Below, one piece after another: positions 18,734 through 26,523 of a stretch of DNA of 32,885 nt. Both the position numbers and the translations under genes were made by a program. Below the pieces are notes generated by a model. The model was not told where the DNA came from. It saw only the letters and a program-made list of their open reading frames with translations, and ran no database searches. The stretch comes from Zoogloea ramigera (lineage in GTDB: Bacteria; Pseudomonadota; Gammaproteobacteria; Burkholderiales; Rhodocyclaceae), in the NCBI RefSeq assembly GCF_006539865.1, contig NZ_BJNV01000058.1:1-32885 (forward strand). Direction: 5' to 3'. The stretch's first letter is position 1; every line of letters begins with the position of its first letter.

Positions 18734-20125
18734 TCAGCGCTCCTGGGCTGCGGCGATCGGGCGCGTGGCGCCCGCATCCGCCTCGCGCCGGGCAAAGTAC
18801 TCGCGGGTCAGGCGGACGATGAGCGGGGAGAGCAGCAGCAGCGAGATGAGGTTGGGGATGGCCATCAGCGCGTTGAGGGTGTCGGCGACGAGCCAGGCGA
18901 AGTCGAGGCTGAGCACCGCGCCGAAGTAGACCGAGATGGTCCACAGGATGCGGAAGGGCTTTTCGATGAGCGTGCCGACCAGGAACTCCCAGCACTTTTC
19001 GCTGTAGTAGCCCCAGCCGAGGATGGTGGTGAAGGCGAACAGCGTGAGCGACACCGCGAGCAGATATTTGCCGACGCCGGGCATCGCCGCCTCGAAGGCC
19101 TGGGCGCTCAGTACCGCGCCGGTGGCGCCGGACGTCCATACGCCGCTCACCATGATCGCGAGGCCGGTCATGGTGCACACGATGATGGTGTCGATGAAGG
19201 TGCCCATCATGCCGATCAGGCCCGAATACACCGGGTCGGGGGTGGCGCCGGCGGCCTGGGCGATGCCGGCGGTGCCAAGGCCGGCTTCGTTGGAGAAGAT
19301 GCCGCGGGCGACGCCCTTCTGGATCGCCATCATCACCGTCGAGCCGACGAAGCCGCCGGTGGCGGCGGTGGGGCTGAAGGCCTGGGCGAAGATGGTGGCG
19401 AGGGCCTCGGGGATGCGGTCGGCGAACACGTAGAGCACGACGCCCACGCTCAGGATGTAGCCGATGCACATGAAGGGCACCAGCCACTCGGCCACCGCGC
19501 CGATGCGCCGGATGCCGCCCAGCACCACGGCGCCGGTGAGCACCACGAGCACGATGCCGGTGATCCAGGTGTCGACGCCGAACGCGTTATGCACCGCGCT
19601 GGCGATGCCGTTGGCCTGGACCATGTTGCCGATGCCGAAACCCGCCAGCCCGCCGAAGATCGCGAAGGCGGTGCCCAGCCAGCGCCATTGCTTGCCGAGG
19701 CCGTTCTTGATGGCGAACATGGGGCCGCCGGCGTGCTCGCCCTTGTCGTCCACCTCGCGGAACTTCACGGCGAGCACGACTTCGCCGTACTTGGTGGCCA
19801 TGCCGACGAAGGCGGTCATCCACATCCAGAACAGGGCGCCGGGGCCGCCCAGCGCGATGGCGGTGGCCACGCCGGCGATGTTGCCGGTGCCGACGGTGGC
19901 CGACAGGGCCGTCATGAGCGCGGCGAAGGGCGAGATCTCGCCTTCGGCCCGGGCGCCAGGGTGGCGGCTTTGCCAGATCATGCGGAAACCGAAGCCGATC
20001 TTGAAGATGGGCATGAAGCCCAGGCGGATCTGCAGATAGAGGCCGGTGCCGAGGATCAGCACGATCATCGGGACGCCCCAGACGAGGTCGTTAAGGGCGG
20101 TGAAGAAGCCGTGGAGGGATTGCAT
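18734..20125 (-). CDS. Sodium:alanine/glycine symporter (AGCS family)
   Basis: The 463-residue inner-membrane protein has about ten or eleven spans. The family pattern is clear: N-terminal F[11 protein letters not shown], then G-L-Y-L-Q-I-R, an early S-A-T-V-G-T-G-N-I-A-G-V-A-T-A-I, and G-G-P-G-A-L-F-W-M-W-M followed by A-F-V-G-M-A-T-K-Y-G-E. A later N-E-A-G-L-G-T-A-G-I-A-Q-A-A-G is also typical. AGCS proteins import alanine or glycine with Na+. The start at 20125 fits the family N-terminus. Its first 35 bases overlap the 3' end of a small same-strand ORF. It converges on ssb. Confidence 0.94.
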   Translation of the reverse strand: MQSLHGFFTALNDLVWGVPMIVLILGTGLYLQIRLGFMPIFKIGFGFRMIWQSRHPGARAEGEISPFAALMTALSATVGTGNIAGVATAIALGGPGALFWMWMTAFVGMATKYGEVVLAVKFREVDDKGEHAGGPMFAIKNGLGKQWRWLGTAFAIFGGLAGFGIGNMVQANGIASAVHNAFGVDTWITGIVLVVLTGAVVLGGIRRIGAVAEWLVPFMCIGYILSVGVVLYVFADRIPEALATIFAQAFSPTAATGGFVGSTVMMAIQKGVARGIFSNEAGLGTAGIAQAAGATPDPVYSGLIGMMGTFIDTIIVCTMTGLAIMVSGVWTSGATGAVLSAQAFEAAMPGVGKYLLAVSLTLFAFTTILGWGYYSEKCWEFLVGTLIEKPFRILWTISVYFGAVLSLDFAWLVADTLNALMAIPNLISLLLLSPLIVRLTREYFARREADAGATRPIAAAQER

Positions 20126-20390
20126 CGGGGAGTCCTTGGGAGGTGCGCGGGCGAGGTGAGATGGGCCGGGGTCGGCCCCGTTTTTCGGGCAGCAGGGCGG
20201 CGGGCCAGGCGTCGGGCGGCAGGTCCGTGTAACGCTGGGGCCATTGCTCGATCATCGCGGCAACATCGGGGGCCTCGTCCATCAGGCCTTCCTGGGCCCA
20301 TTGGCGGAGGGCCTCCCGGCCCCACCGGTTGTCGTGGGCGTGGCGCTTGAGGCCTTCGACCCGCATTTTCCAGATCGGATTGTCGTTCAT
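20091..20390 (-). CDS. Small Trp-rich protein, uncharacterised, upstream of the symporter gene
   Basis: The 99-residue frame starts [18 protein letters not shown] and has several tryptophans ([20 protein letters not shown]). A Pro/Arg-rich tail begins around residue 75, where its sequence nears and then overlaps the symporter start. The first about 70 residues look like a compact helical protein; the tail may be read-through into the symporter 5' end. No clear Shine-Dalgarno is seen. It would be co-transcribed with the symporter. I do not recognise the family, and it has no membrane span or signal peptide. Confidence 0.5.
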   Translation of the reverse strand: MNDNPIWKMRVEGLKRHAHDNRWGREALRQWAQEGLMDEAPDVAAMIEQWPQRYTDLPPDAWPAALLPEKRGRPRPISPRPRTSQGLPDAIPPRLLHRP

Positions 20391-20532
20391 GGTGGCGTGG
20401 GGGCTGTCGTGGGTGCGGTGCACAGGGGTGCTCCCGGCGCAAGCCGCGATTCTAACGGCGTGCGGCGCGGGCAGGGGCCATGTCATGCTTGTGTTGCCGA
20501 CAATACTGACCCCAGCAGAAGGAGCCGTGCCC

Positions 20533-21714
20533 ATGAAGATCGTGATTGCACCCGATTCCTACAAGGAGAGCCTGTCTGCCGCCGAGGTGGCGCTGGCCAT
20601 CGAGGCGGGTTTCCGGGAGGTGTTTCCGGAGGCTCGCTTCTGCCGCCTGCCGGTTGCCGACGGCGGTGAGGGCACCGTCGACGCGATGGTGGCGGCCACC
20701 AGGGGCCGCCGGGTCGCCGTGCGGGTGACCGGGCCGCTCGGGCTGCCGGTGGAGGCGTTCTACGGCCTGACCGGCGACGGAGCGACGGCGGTGATCGAGA
20801 TGGCGGCTGCCAGCGGGCTGGCGCTGGTGCCGCCGGCCCGGCGCAATCCGCTGCTGACCACCAGCTTCGGCACCGGTGAGCTGATCCGCGCGGCGCTCGA
20901 TGCGGGGGCGCGTCACCTCATCATCGGCATCGGCGGCAGCGCCACCAACGATGCGGGGGCCGGCATGCTGCAGGCGCTCGGCGTGACGCTCGTCGATGGG
21001 GCTGGCCAGGCCCTTGGCCCGGGCGGCGGTGGCCTGGGCGAACTGGCGCAGATCGGCCTCGACGGGCTCGATCCGCGCCTGGCCGCGTGCCGTATCGAGG
21101 TGGCCTGCGATGTGGACAACCCGCTCACCGGCGAGCGGGGCGCGTCGGTGGTGTTCGGGCCGCAGAAGGGGGCCACGCCGGCCATGGTGGAGCGCCTCGA
21201 CGCCAACCTGGCCCATTTTGCCGCAGTGCTGCAGCAGACCCTGGGCGTCGCGGTGGCCGACGTGCCCGGCGCCGGCGCGGCGGGTGGCATGGGGGCGGCG
21301 CTGCTGGGTGTGCTGGGCGCCCACCTGCGCCCCGGCATCGAGATCGTCACCACTGCGCTGGGCCTGGAGGCGGTGGTGGCCGAGGCCGACCTCGTCATCG
21401 TCGGTGAGGGCAGGCTCGACGCCCAGAGCCTGCGCGGCAAGGCGCCGCTGGGGGTGGCCCGCATCGCCCGGCGCCATGGCAAGCCGGTGATCGCGATCGC
21501 CGGCGGCCTGGGGGACGACGTGGCGGCGCTGCAGGCCCATGGGGTCGATGCCTCCTTCAGCGTGGTCCGCCGGCCCTGCTCTCTGGAGGAGGCCCTGGCC
21601 GCTGCGGCGGACAACCTGCGCGCGGCAGCGCGCAACATCGCTGAAGTCTTGCGCATCGGCGGCGGCTTGTCGGCCGGCCGGAGCGAGGCCGATGGCCGGG
21701 AGCCTACGCCCTGA
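20533..21714 (+). CDS. Glycerate 2-kinase (GlxK/GarK family)
   Basis: The 393-residue protein starts [16 protein letters not shown], the canonical GlxK/GarK beginning. Next come [12 protein letters not shown] at 39-50 and [12 protein letters not shown] at 131-142, both binding-site motifs of this kinase family. Later come D-V-D-N-P-L-x-G, V-F-G-P-Q-K-G-A, and [14 protein letters not shown]. It phosphorylates D-glycerate to 2-phosphoglycerate with ATP, feeding glycolate, glyoxylate or glucarate breakdown into glycolysis. AGAAGGAG precedes the ATG at 20533. No tartronate-semialdehyde reductase or glyoxylate gene is adjacent, so the pathway partners are elsewhere. The tail after about residue 378 is Gly/Arg-rich and probably non-essential. 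Confidence 0.95.
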   Translation: MKIVIAPDSYKESLSAAEVALAIEAGFREVFPEARFCRLPVADGGEGTVDAMVAATRGRRVAVRVTGPLGLPVEAFYGLTGDGATAVIEMAAASGLALVPPARRNPLLTTSFGTGELIRAALDAGARHLIIGIGGSATNDAGAGMLQALGVTLVDGAGQALGPGGGGLGELAQIGLDGLDPRLAACRIEVACDVDNPLTGERGASVVFGPQKGATPAMVERLDANLAHFAAVLQQTLGVAVADVPGAGAAGGMGAALLGVLGAHLRPGIEIVTTALGLEAVVAEADLVIVGEGRLDAQSLRGKAPLGVARIARRHGKPVIAIAGGLGDDVAALQAHGVDASFSVVRRPCSLEEALAAAADNLRAAARNIAEVLRIGGGLSAGRSEADGREPTP

Positions 21715-21984
21715 GCGTCCCCTCTGCCCCGGTGCATCCATGGGCCGGTGGGCGAGCGGGGGAGGACCACCCGCAGCGCCATCTGCTTGCGCTTGCGCAA
21801 AAGCCTGTCTGGCCCCCAGCTGTTACACTCTCTACCTTGAGACCGTGTGAACACGGGCTTCCTGAGGCCATGGGCGGCAACATTCTCCCAGGTTTCCGGT
21901 GGGGCTCCGGGGGCAGGCGGTTCGTTTTGTTTCGATAGCTCGTGTCTGTGGCGCTTCCAGGCGCTTGCATGGTCAAGGCGTTTA

Positions 21985-22012
21985 TTGATTTTGACGAATT
22001 CACGGCTATGCT
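21985..22012 (+). promoter_or_regulatory. Likely promoter of the response regulator gene
   Basis: TTGATT (21985-21990) and TATGCT (22007-22012) are 16 bases apart, in an AT-richer part of the 377-base spacer (21715-22091) between the glycerate kinase gene and the response regulator gene. The rest of that spacer shows no gene. The predicted leader is about 70 bases. Confidence 0.45.
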
Positions 22013-22091
22013 AAAGTAATGTCCTGACTTGGCGGTGACACCGACGAAACTGTTACCATTGTAAAAATCACGTTATTTAGCGTTCGAATCC

Positions 22092-22718
22092 ATGGCCGTC
22101 CCGCACGAATCTCCCGAAAAGGAATATTGCAGCACCTCTGAAGCAGCCCAGCGCCTGGGGTTGTCGCTAGGTACTGTTCAACAGATGGTCGAGAACGGCC
22201 AGCTGGACGGCTGGAAGACCGCCGGTGGTCACCGCCGGATCCGGGTCAGTTCGATCGAGGAGTTCCGTGCCCGGTCGATGGCGGGCAGCGGAGCCCAGAC
22301 CCAGGCGCGTGCGCCGGCCAACACCCTGCAGATCCTCGTCGCCGAGGATGACCGCATCCTCCAGAAGCTCTACGAGCACACGTTTTCGTCGTGGGGCTTG
22401 CCGCTCCAGGTGCGCATGGTTTCCAGTGGCATCGACGGTCTCCTGGAAATCGGGCGGATGTCGCCGGATCTGCTGATCACGGACTTGCGAATGCCTGGGA
22501 TCGATGGTTTCGAGATGATCCGCCGCCTGCGCGCCGATCCGCAGCTCCAGGAGCTCGACATCGTCGTCGTCAGCGGTCTCGCCGACGACGAGATCCTCGA
22601 GAACGGCGGGTTGCCTGCCGACGTCATCCTCTACAGCAAGCCGGTTCCCTTCCGGGAACTCAAGGGCTATGTGCAGGCCAAGATCATGGCCATGCAGCGC
22701 CGGGGCCGCGCCGCCTGA
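22092..22718 (+). CDS. Response regulator with N-terminal excisionase-type HTH and C-terminal receiver domain
   Basis: The 208-residue protein has two domains in unusual order. Residues 11-62 match an excisionase/MerR-type winged helix: Y-C-S-T-S-E-A-A-Q-R-L-G-L-S, then T-V-Q-Q-M-V-E-N-G-Q-L-D-G-W, T-A-G-G-H-R-R-I. A short Ala-rich linker follows. Residues 79-200 form a receiver domain with acidic pair D86/D87, phospho-acceptor D131 in I-T-D-L-R-M-P-G-I-D-G, S161 in V-V-V-S-G, and K183 in Y-S-K-P-V-P. All phosphorylation residues are present. Most response regulators have the receiver first, so phosphorylation here must act on DNA binding from the C-terminal side. No histidine kinase gene is adjacent, so it is an orphan. 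No good Shine-Dalgarno precedes the ATG. Targets are unknown. Confidence 0.88.
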   Translation: MAVPHESPEKEYCSTSEAAQRLGLSLGTVQQMVENGQLDGWKTAGGHRRIRVSSIEEFRARSMAGSGAQTQARAPANTLQILVAEDDRILQKLYEHTFSSWGLPLQVRMVSSGIDGLLEIGRMSPDLLITDLRMPGIDGFEMIRRLRADPQLQELDIVVVSGLADDEILENGGLPADVILYSKPVPFRELKGYVQAKIMAMQRRGRAA

Positions 22719-22746
22719 GCCGACCCGCTCCAGACTGACCCCCATT

Positions 22747-22779
22747 CAGAAACCCGGCAGCCCATCTGCCGGGTTTCTG
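22747..22779 (+). terminator. Terminator after the response regulator gene
   Basis: CAGAAACCCGGCAG (22747-22760) pairs perfectly with CTGCCGGGTTTCTG (22766-22779) across a 5-base loop. It begins 29 bases after the stop codon. The T run is short (CCGTTT) but the stem is strong. Confidence 0.8.
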
Positions 22780-23293
22780 CCGTTTACCCGCGGCACTTCG
22801 TGACGGGAAGGTGAGCCGCCGCGAGGGCGGCGGGGCGCTGGCCGCATGGCCGCGCATATCCTTCCTTCGCCAGGCCTCAGCACCGGGCACAGGCCAGCGC
22901 CGTTCATTGGCTCAACGAACCTTGCCGGGTGAATGGCCGCGCCCGGGCCGCTCCAGGCGCCCCGGGCGCGGCTCCGTCGGTGGCTGGCGCTTTCGTGCAG
23001 ACACCCCTTTGTGAGCGGAAGTGTGATTTTTTTGCCGTCAGCCTTCATCGCCAGTGGGCTTGCGGATGTCAGCCAAGCTGTCTTTTTTATAAAATTTTGT
23101 CAAATTCGAATGCGTGTGGAATCCGCCTGCGCTAAAAATCTCCTCTGGCATTAATTTCTTTGTCAAATTTGAAGTTGTTTTCAAAAATTGAGTTTTTGAG
23201 GCGCCTTGCTTGGGTGCGGATTTTGATTTTGACGATTATGGCGGGTGGTGTCGGTGAAGCAGAAAGAAGATTCGCCCCCCCGGGGTGGTGGCG
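22780..23293. other. Long spacer with AT-rich tract and direct repeats
   Basis: No gene is supported in these 514 bases. The first half is GC-rich. From about 23020 to 23260 it becomes strongly AT-rich. The 15-base word TTTGTCAAATTyGAA occurs at 23096-23110 and again at 23159-23173, 63 bases apart in direct orientation. TTTTGATTTTGACG near 23221-23236 is a looser relative. This looks like a promoter/operator region for the gene starting at 23294, but no clean -35/-10 pair stands out. Confidence 0.55.
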
Positions 23294-23881
23294 ATGAACG
23301 TGATGAACATGATGGTGCCGCACGAGGAGCAGCTGCTGGATTTCGCCGGCGTGGGCCGCTGGGTCAATCAATGCGCCGAGGCCCACATGCGTGACTTGGT
23401 CTCCGATGCGGCCATCACCGGGGCAGCCCTTGTCCGCCACCTGGATGACGCGCGCTTTGCCTGCCTGCGAGCCTTGCGCCAGCTGCTGCGGGCCCTCGAC
23501 GCCGAACGCATCGTGATCGGTTTCATCAGTCCGGACGGAGCGTTTCTGCATGAGGAGCTGGCGTGGGCTCAGGGGCTGGCGCCCTGCGGTGAATCCGAGC
23601 GGGTGATGTCCTGCGCGCCCTTCCAGGATGCGCTTCAGGGCTGGCTCGATTCGAATCGGCCGGCGGCGTGCATCGGTATCGATCCGGGCTCGGTAGCCCG
23701 CCACGACACGCCCTGTGACTACCTGCTGATGGTTCGGGGCGAGGGGGAGGCGGGCGCGCGCGGGTTGGCGGTGATTGCAGCCCAGCTGCGCAACCCGGTC
23801 GACCTCGAGTTTGCCGAGGCGCAGGCCGTCTCGCTGCTGATCGCGGAGTACTGCCGGCGGCGCGATCAGCTCAAGTGCTGA
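23294..23881 (+). CDS. Uncharacterised soluble protein convergent with hoxW
   Basis: The product has 195 residues if it starts at the ATG at 23294; GTG at 23285 and several nearby Met codons are alternatives, and the ribosome site is weak. It has no signal peptide or membrane span. The middle reads A-E-R-I-V-I-G-F-I-S-P-D-G-A-F-L-H-E-E-L, then D-Y-L-L-M-V-R-G-E-G and G-L-A-V-I-A-A-Q-L-R-N-P-V-D-L-E-F-A. This alternation of strands and helices, ending in a long helix, is GAF-like, but no GAF signature can be proven by eye. Its last 11 bases overlap the 3' end of hoxW on the other strand. It may be a sensor or regulator linked to the hydrogenase locus, but only position suggests this. Confidence 0.7.
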   Translation: MNVMNMMVPHEEQLLDFAGVGRWVNQCAEAHMRDLVSDAAITGAALVRHLDDARFACLRALRQLLRALDAERIVIGFISPDGAFLHEELAWAQGLAPCGESERVMSCAPFQDALQGWLDSNRPAACIGIDPGSVARHDTPCDYLLMVRGEGEAGARGLAVIAAQLRNPVDLEFAEAQAVSLLIAEYCRRRDQLKC

Positions 23882-24365
23882 GCTCGCTTGCCGCCAGGCT
23901 GTCGATATACCGACGCCAGCAGGCGGGGTCGGCCTGCTCCAGACAACGCTCCAGATGGCCGCGCGCAGCGGCCAGGTTGCGCTCGGCTGCCGGGCTCAGG
24001 CCCTCGCCCAGGCGGAAGTCTTCGCCGCAGACGCACAGCACGAAGGCGGCCGGCGGGGGCCGGCGCTGGATGTCGGCGTAAACCTGCAGCACGGCCTCGG
24101 GGGCGAGCGCGTGGGAGCTGACCGGCCGGGTTGCTGCCGGGCCGATTTCGCGGAAGTCGAAGGGGGCCGGGGTGCCCGTGCCGGCATCGATGAAGAGGGC
24201 CAGCTGATGGCCTTCGAGATCGAGGGCGTGCTCGATCTGCAGCTGGAAGTCGCTCACCAGGTGGACGCCAGGCCGGGCCTGCTGCTCGAGCCCGGCCATC
24301 AATAGGGGCCCAAGGGCGTCGTCACCCCGCGAGGGGTTGCCCACCGCGAAAACCACCACCGACAT
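23871..24365 (-). CDS. hoxW: Hydrogenase maturation endopeptidase (HoxW-type)
   Basis: The 164-residue protein belongs to the HyaD/HybD/HycI/HoxW peptidase family. It begins V-V-V-F-A-V-G-N-P-S-R-G-D-D-A-L-G, with the conserved acidic residue that contacts nickel at about D15/D16. A second acidic site is in L-F-I-D-A-G-T-G and the conserved histidine is in S-S-H-A-L-A-P-E-A-V-L. These proteases remove the C-terminal extension of the NiFe large subunit after nickel insertion. The gene starts three bases after the hoxH stop and is the last gene of the operon seen here, matching the hoxFUYHW order known from Ralstonia eutropha. Its own C-terminus overlaps the convergent gene by 11 bases. Confidence 0.93.
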   Translation of the reverse strand: MSVVVFAVGNPSRGDDALGPLLMAGLEQQARPGVHLVSDFQLQIEHALDLEGHQLALFIDAGTGTPAPFDFREIGPAATRPVSSHALAPEAVLQVYADIQRRPPPAAFVLCVCGEDFRLGEGLSPAAERNLAAARGHLERCLEQADPACWRRYIDSLAASELST

Positions 24366-24368
24366 GCC

Positions 24369-25835
24369 TCAGCCTCCGCTGGTGGCGCTATCCACCAGGC
24401 TGCCGTCGGCATTGACGAGCTCGACCGCCAGCGGCATCTTGCCCAGGGCGTGGGTGGCGCAGGACAGGCAGGGGTCGAAGGCGCGGATGGCGACCTCGAT
24501 GTGATTGAGCAGGCCCTCGGTGAGCTGCCGCCCGTCGAGGTAGCGCCGGGCCACCTGGCGCACGGCTTCGTTCATGGCCTGGTTGTTGTGGGTGGTGGAG
24601 ACGATCAGGTTGCAGTAGCTCACCAGGTCGTCGTCGCCCACGCGGTAGTGGTGGATCAGGGTGCCGCGCGGGGCTTCGATGATGCCGACCCCTTCGCGCT
24701 GGCGCGGGCCTTCGGCGAGGCGGTTGTCGGAGAGCAGGTCGGGGTCGTCGAGCAGGCTGCGGATCACCTCGGCGGCGTGGAGCATCTCGATCATGCGCGC
24801 CCAGTGGTAGGCCAGCGGGGCGTGGATGGGCTCGCCCTCGCCGTGGGCCACGAAGGCCTGGCGCTCGAGCTCGGCGAGCGGGCTGGGGATGAAGTCGCAG
24901 TTCTGCACCCGCGCCAGCGGGCCCACCTTGTACCAGCCCCGGGCGGCGCCGAGTTCGGTGATGAAGGGGAGCTTCATGTAGCTCCACGGCTTCACCTCTT
25001 CGGTGATGTGCGTGGCGTAGTCGGCGCAGGGCAGGTGGTCGAGGACGATCTGGCCGCGGGCGTCGCGCAGGCGCAGGCTGCCGTCGTAGAGGTCGAGGGC
25101 GCCGTCGGCCCGCACGATGCTGAAGAGGTGGCTGCGGAACAGCCCGAATTCGTCGTACAGCGAGCCGTTGGTCTCGTGGAGGCGGCGGGCCAGGTGCACC
25201 GCGTCGCGGCTCCATTGGATCATCTGGTCGGCATCCTGCAGCAGCTCGTCGCGCTCGGCGGCGGTGAGGGATTTATTGACCCCGCCAGGGATCGCCCCGG
25301 TGCCGTGCACGCGCTTGCCGGCGGTGATGCGGATCACCTCCTGGCCAAACTTGCGCAGCAGCACGCCTTGCCGGGCGACCTCCGGGTAGGCTCCGGCGAC
25401 GCCGACGATGTTGCGCTGCTGCACCGGCGATTCGAAGCCGAACAGCAGGTCGGGCGACGAGAGGTGGAAGAAGTGCAGCGCGTGGGACTGGAGGACCTGC
25501 CCGTAGTGCATCAGCCGCCGGATCTTCTCGGCGGTGGGGGTGATGGTCAGGGCGCCGACCACCGGGTCGAGGGCCTTGGCGGCGGCCAGGTGGTGGCTCA
25601 CCGGGCAGATGCCGCACAGGCGCTGCACCATCACTGGCACTTCCCAGTAGGGGCGGCCCTGGATGAATTTTTCGAAGCCGCGAAACTCGACGATATGCAG
25701 CCGGGCCTCGCGCACGTGGCCGGCCTCGTCGAGCAGCAGCGTGACCTTGCCGTGGCCCTCGACGCGCGAGACGGGGTCGATGGCGACCCGGCGCAGGCTT
25801 TCGCGGTTGGCGGCGGTTTCCAGTTCGAAGCTCAT
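24369..25835 (-). CDS. hoxH: NAD-reducing hydrogenase large subunit HoxH
   Basis: The 488-residue NiFe subunit has the L1 motif R-L-C-G-I-C-P-V-S-H-H, with C74 and C77. It has the L2 motif D-P-C-L-S-C-A-T-H, with C456 and C459. All four nickel-iron ligands are therefore present. After H462 there is a 26-residue tail starting A-L-G-K-M-P-L-A-V-E-L, which HoxW should cleave. It also has the N-terminal I-D-P-V-S-R-V-E-G-H-G. With HoxY it forms the hydrogenase module of the cytoplasmic NAD+-reducing enzyme. The start at 25835 is supported by AAAGGAGC upstream; an in-frame extension to 25922 lies in the structured hoxY-hoxH spacer and is not credible. Confidence 0.97.
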   Translation of the reverse strand: MSFELETAANRESLRRVAIDPVSRVEGHGKVTLLLDEAGHVREARLHIVEFRGFEKFIQGRPYWEVPVMVQRLCGICPVSHHLAAAKALDPVVGALTITPTAEKIRRLMHYGQVLQSHALHFFHLSSPDLLFGFESPVQQRNIVGVAGAYPEVARQGVLLRKFGQEVIRITAGKRVHGTGAIPGGVNKSLTAAERDELLQDADQMIQWSRDAVHLARRLHETNGSLYDEFGLFRSHLFSIVRADGALDLYDGSLRLRDARGQIVLDHLPCADYATHITEEVKPWSYMKLPFITELGAARGWYKVGPLARVQNCDFIPSPLAELERQAFVAHGEGEPIHAPLAYHWARMIEMLHAAEVIRSLLDDPDLLSDNRLAEGPRQREGVGIIEAPRGTLIHHYRVGDDDLVSYCNLIVSTTHNNQAMNEAVRQVARRYLDGRQLTEGLLNHIEVAIRAFDPCLSCATHALGKMPLAVELVNADGSLVDSATSGG

Positions 25836-25971
25836 GGGTGCTCCTTTGGAGCAGGTAGGGGTAGGGAGTGAGGGGTGAGGAGGCTTTTCTCGAGCCTTTT
25901 GCGCTGCCGATCGGGAGCGCAAAGTGTTTCAGCAAGGCCTCCTCGCTCCTTCCTCCTCACGCCTCCCCGCC
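25836..25971 (-). repeat. Structured hoxY-hoxH spacer with nested inverted repeats
   Basis: This 136-base gap is long for an operon where other genes nearly touch. On the plus strand GAGGAGGC (25877-25884) pairs with GCCTCCTC (25937-25944), and inside it TTTGCGCT (25898-25905) pairs with AGCGCAAA (25916-25923). Purine-rich and pyrimidine-rich runs flank the stem. It could be an mRNA stabilising or processing element setting the level of HoxH relative to HoxFUY, or a degenerate dispersed repeat. Confidence 0.55.
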
Positions 25972-26523
25972 TCAGTCATAGTGCAGCAGGCCGCCCGACA
26001 GCCGCGGCGTGCGCCCGGCCAGCAGGTCGGTGAGGAATTTCCAGATGGCCGGCCCGGACGGCGGGCAGCCGGGGATGAAGTAATCGACCCGCACCACCTC
26101 GTGGATCGGCCGCACCTTGTCTAGGGGCAGCGGGAGCTCGGGGTCGTTGGGGATCTGGCCGTTGGCGACGCCATCGCGGAACTGATAGACCTCGCGCAGG
26201 CATTCGGCCAGCGGGATGTGGTTGCGCTGGGCCGGCAGGCCGCCATTGACCGCGCAGGCGCCCAGCGCGATCAAGGTTTTGCAGTTGCGGCGGAACTCGC
26301 GCAGCACGTGCACGTTTTCGGCATTGCACACGCCGCCTTCGATGAGGCCGATGTCGCAGGGGCCGACGTCCTTGATGTCGGTGAGGGGCGAGCGGTCGAA
26401 CTCGATCAGCTCGACCAGCTCGAAGAGGTGCTCGTCGATGTCGAGGAAGGACATGTGGCAGCCGAAACAGCCGGCCAGCGATGCCGTGGCGACGCGCAGC
26501 TTGCGGGGCGAAGGGCTGTTCAT
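25972..26523 (-). CDS. hoxY: NAD-reducing hydrogenase small subunit HoxY
   Basis: The 183-residue protein is the short small subunit typical of soluble bidirectional hydrogenases, carrying one proximal iron-sulfur cluster. Cysteines likely to ligate it are in A-G-C-F-G-C-H (C19, C22), G-A-C-A-V-N-G-G (C90) and I-P-G-C-P-P-S-G-P. A further C66 lies in E-G-G-V-C-N-A-E-N. No twin-arginine signal peptide is present, fitting a cytoplasmic enzyme. HoxY passes electrons from the NiFe site in HoxH to the HoxFU module. Its ATG (26523) overlaps the hoxU stop (26520-26522), so HoxU and HoxY synthesis is coupled. Confidence 0.95.
   Translation of the reverse strand: MNSPSPRKLRVATASLAGCFGCHMSFLDIDEHLFELVELIEFDRSPLTDIKDVGPCDIGLIEGGVCNAENVHVLREFRRNCKTLIALGACAVNGGLPAQRNHIPLAECLREVYQFRDGVANGQIPNDPELPLPLDKVRPIHEVVRVDYFIPGCPPSGPAIWKFLTDLLAGRTPRLSGGLLHYD

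Noticed and set aside
25835-25922. 29-residue N-terminal extension of HoxH
   Set aside because: It lies in the inverted-repeat spacer, has no family match and the internal ATG has a strong ribosome site.
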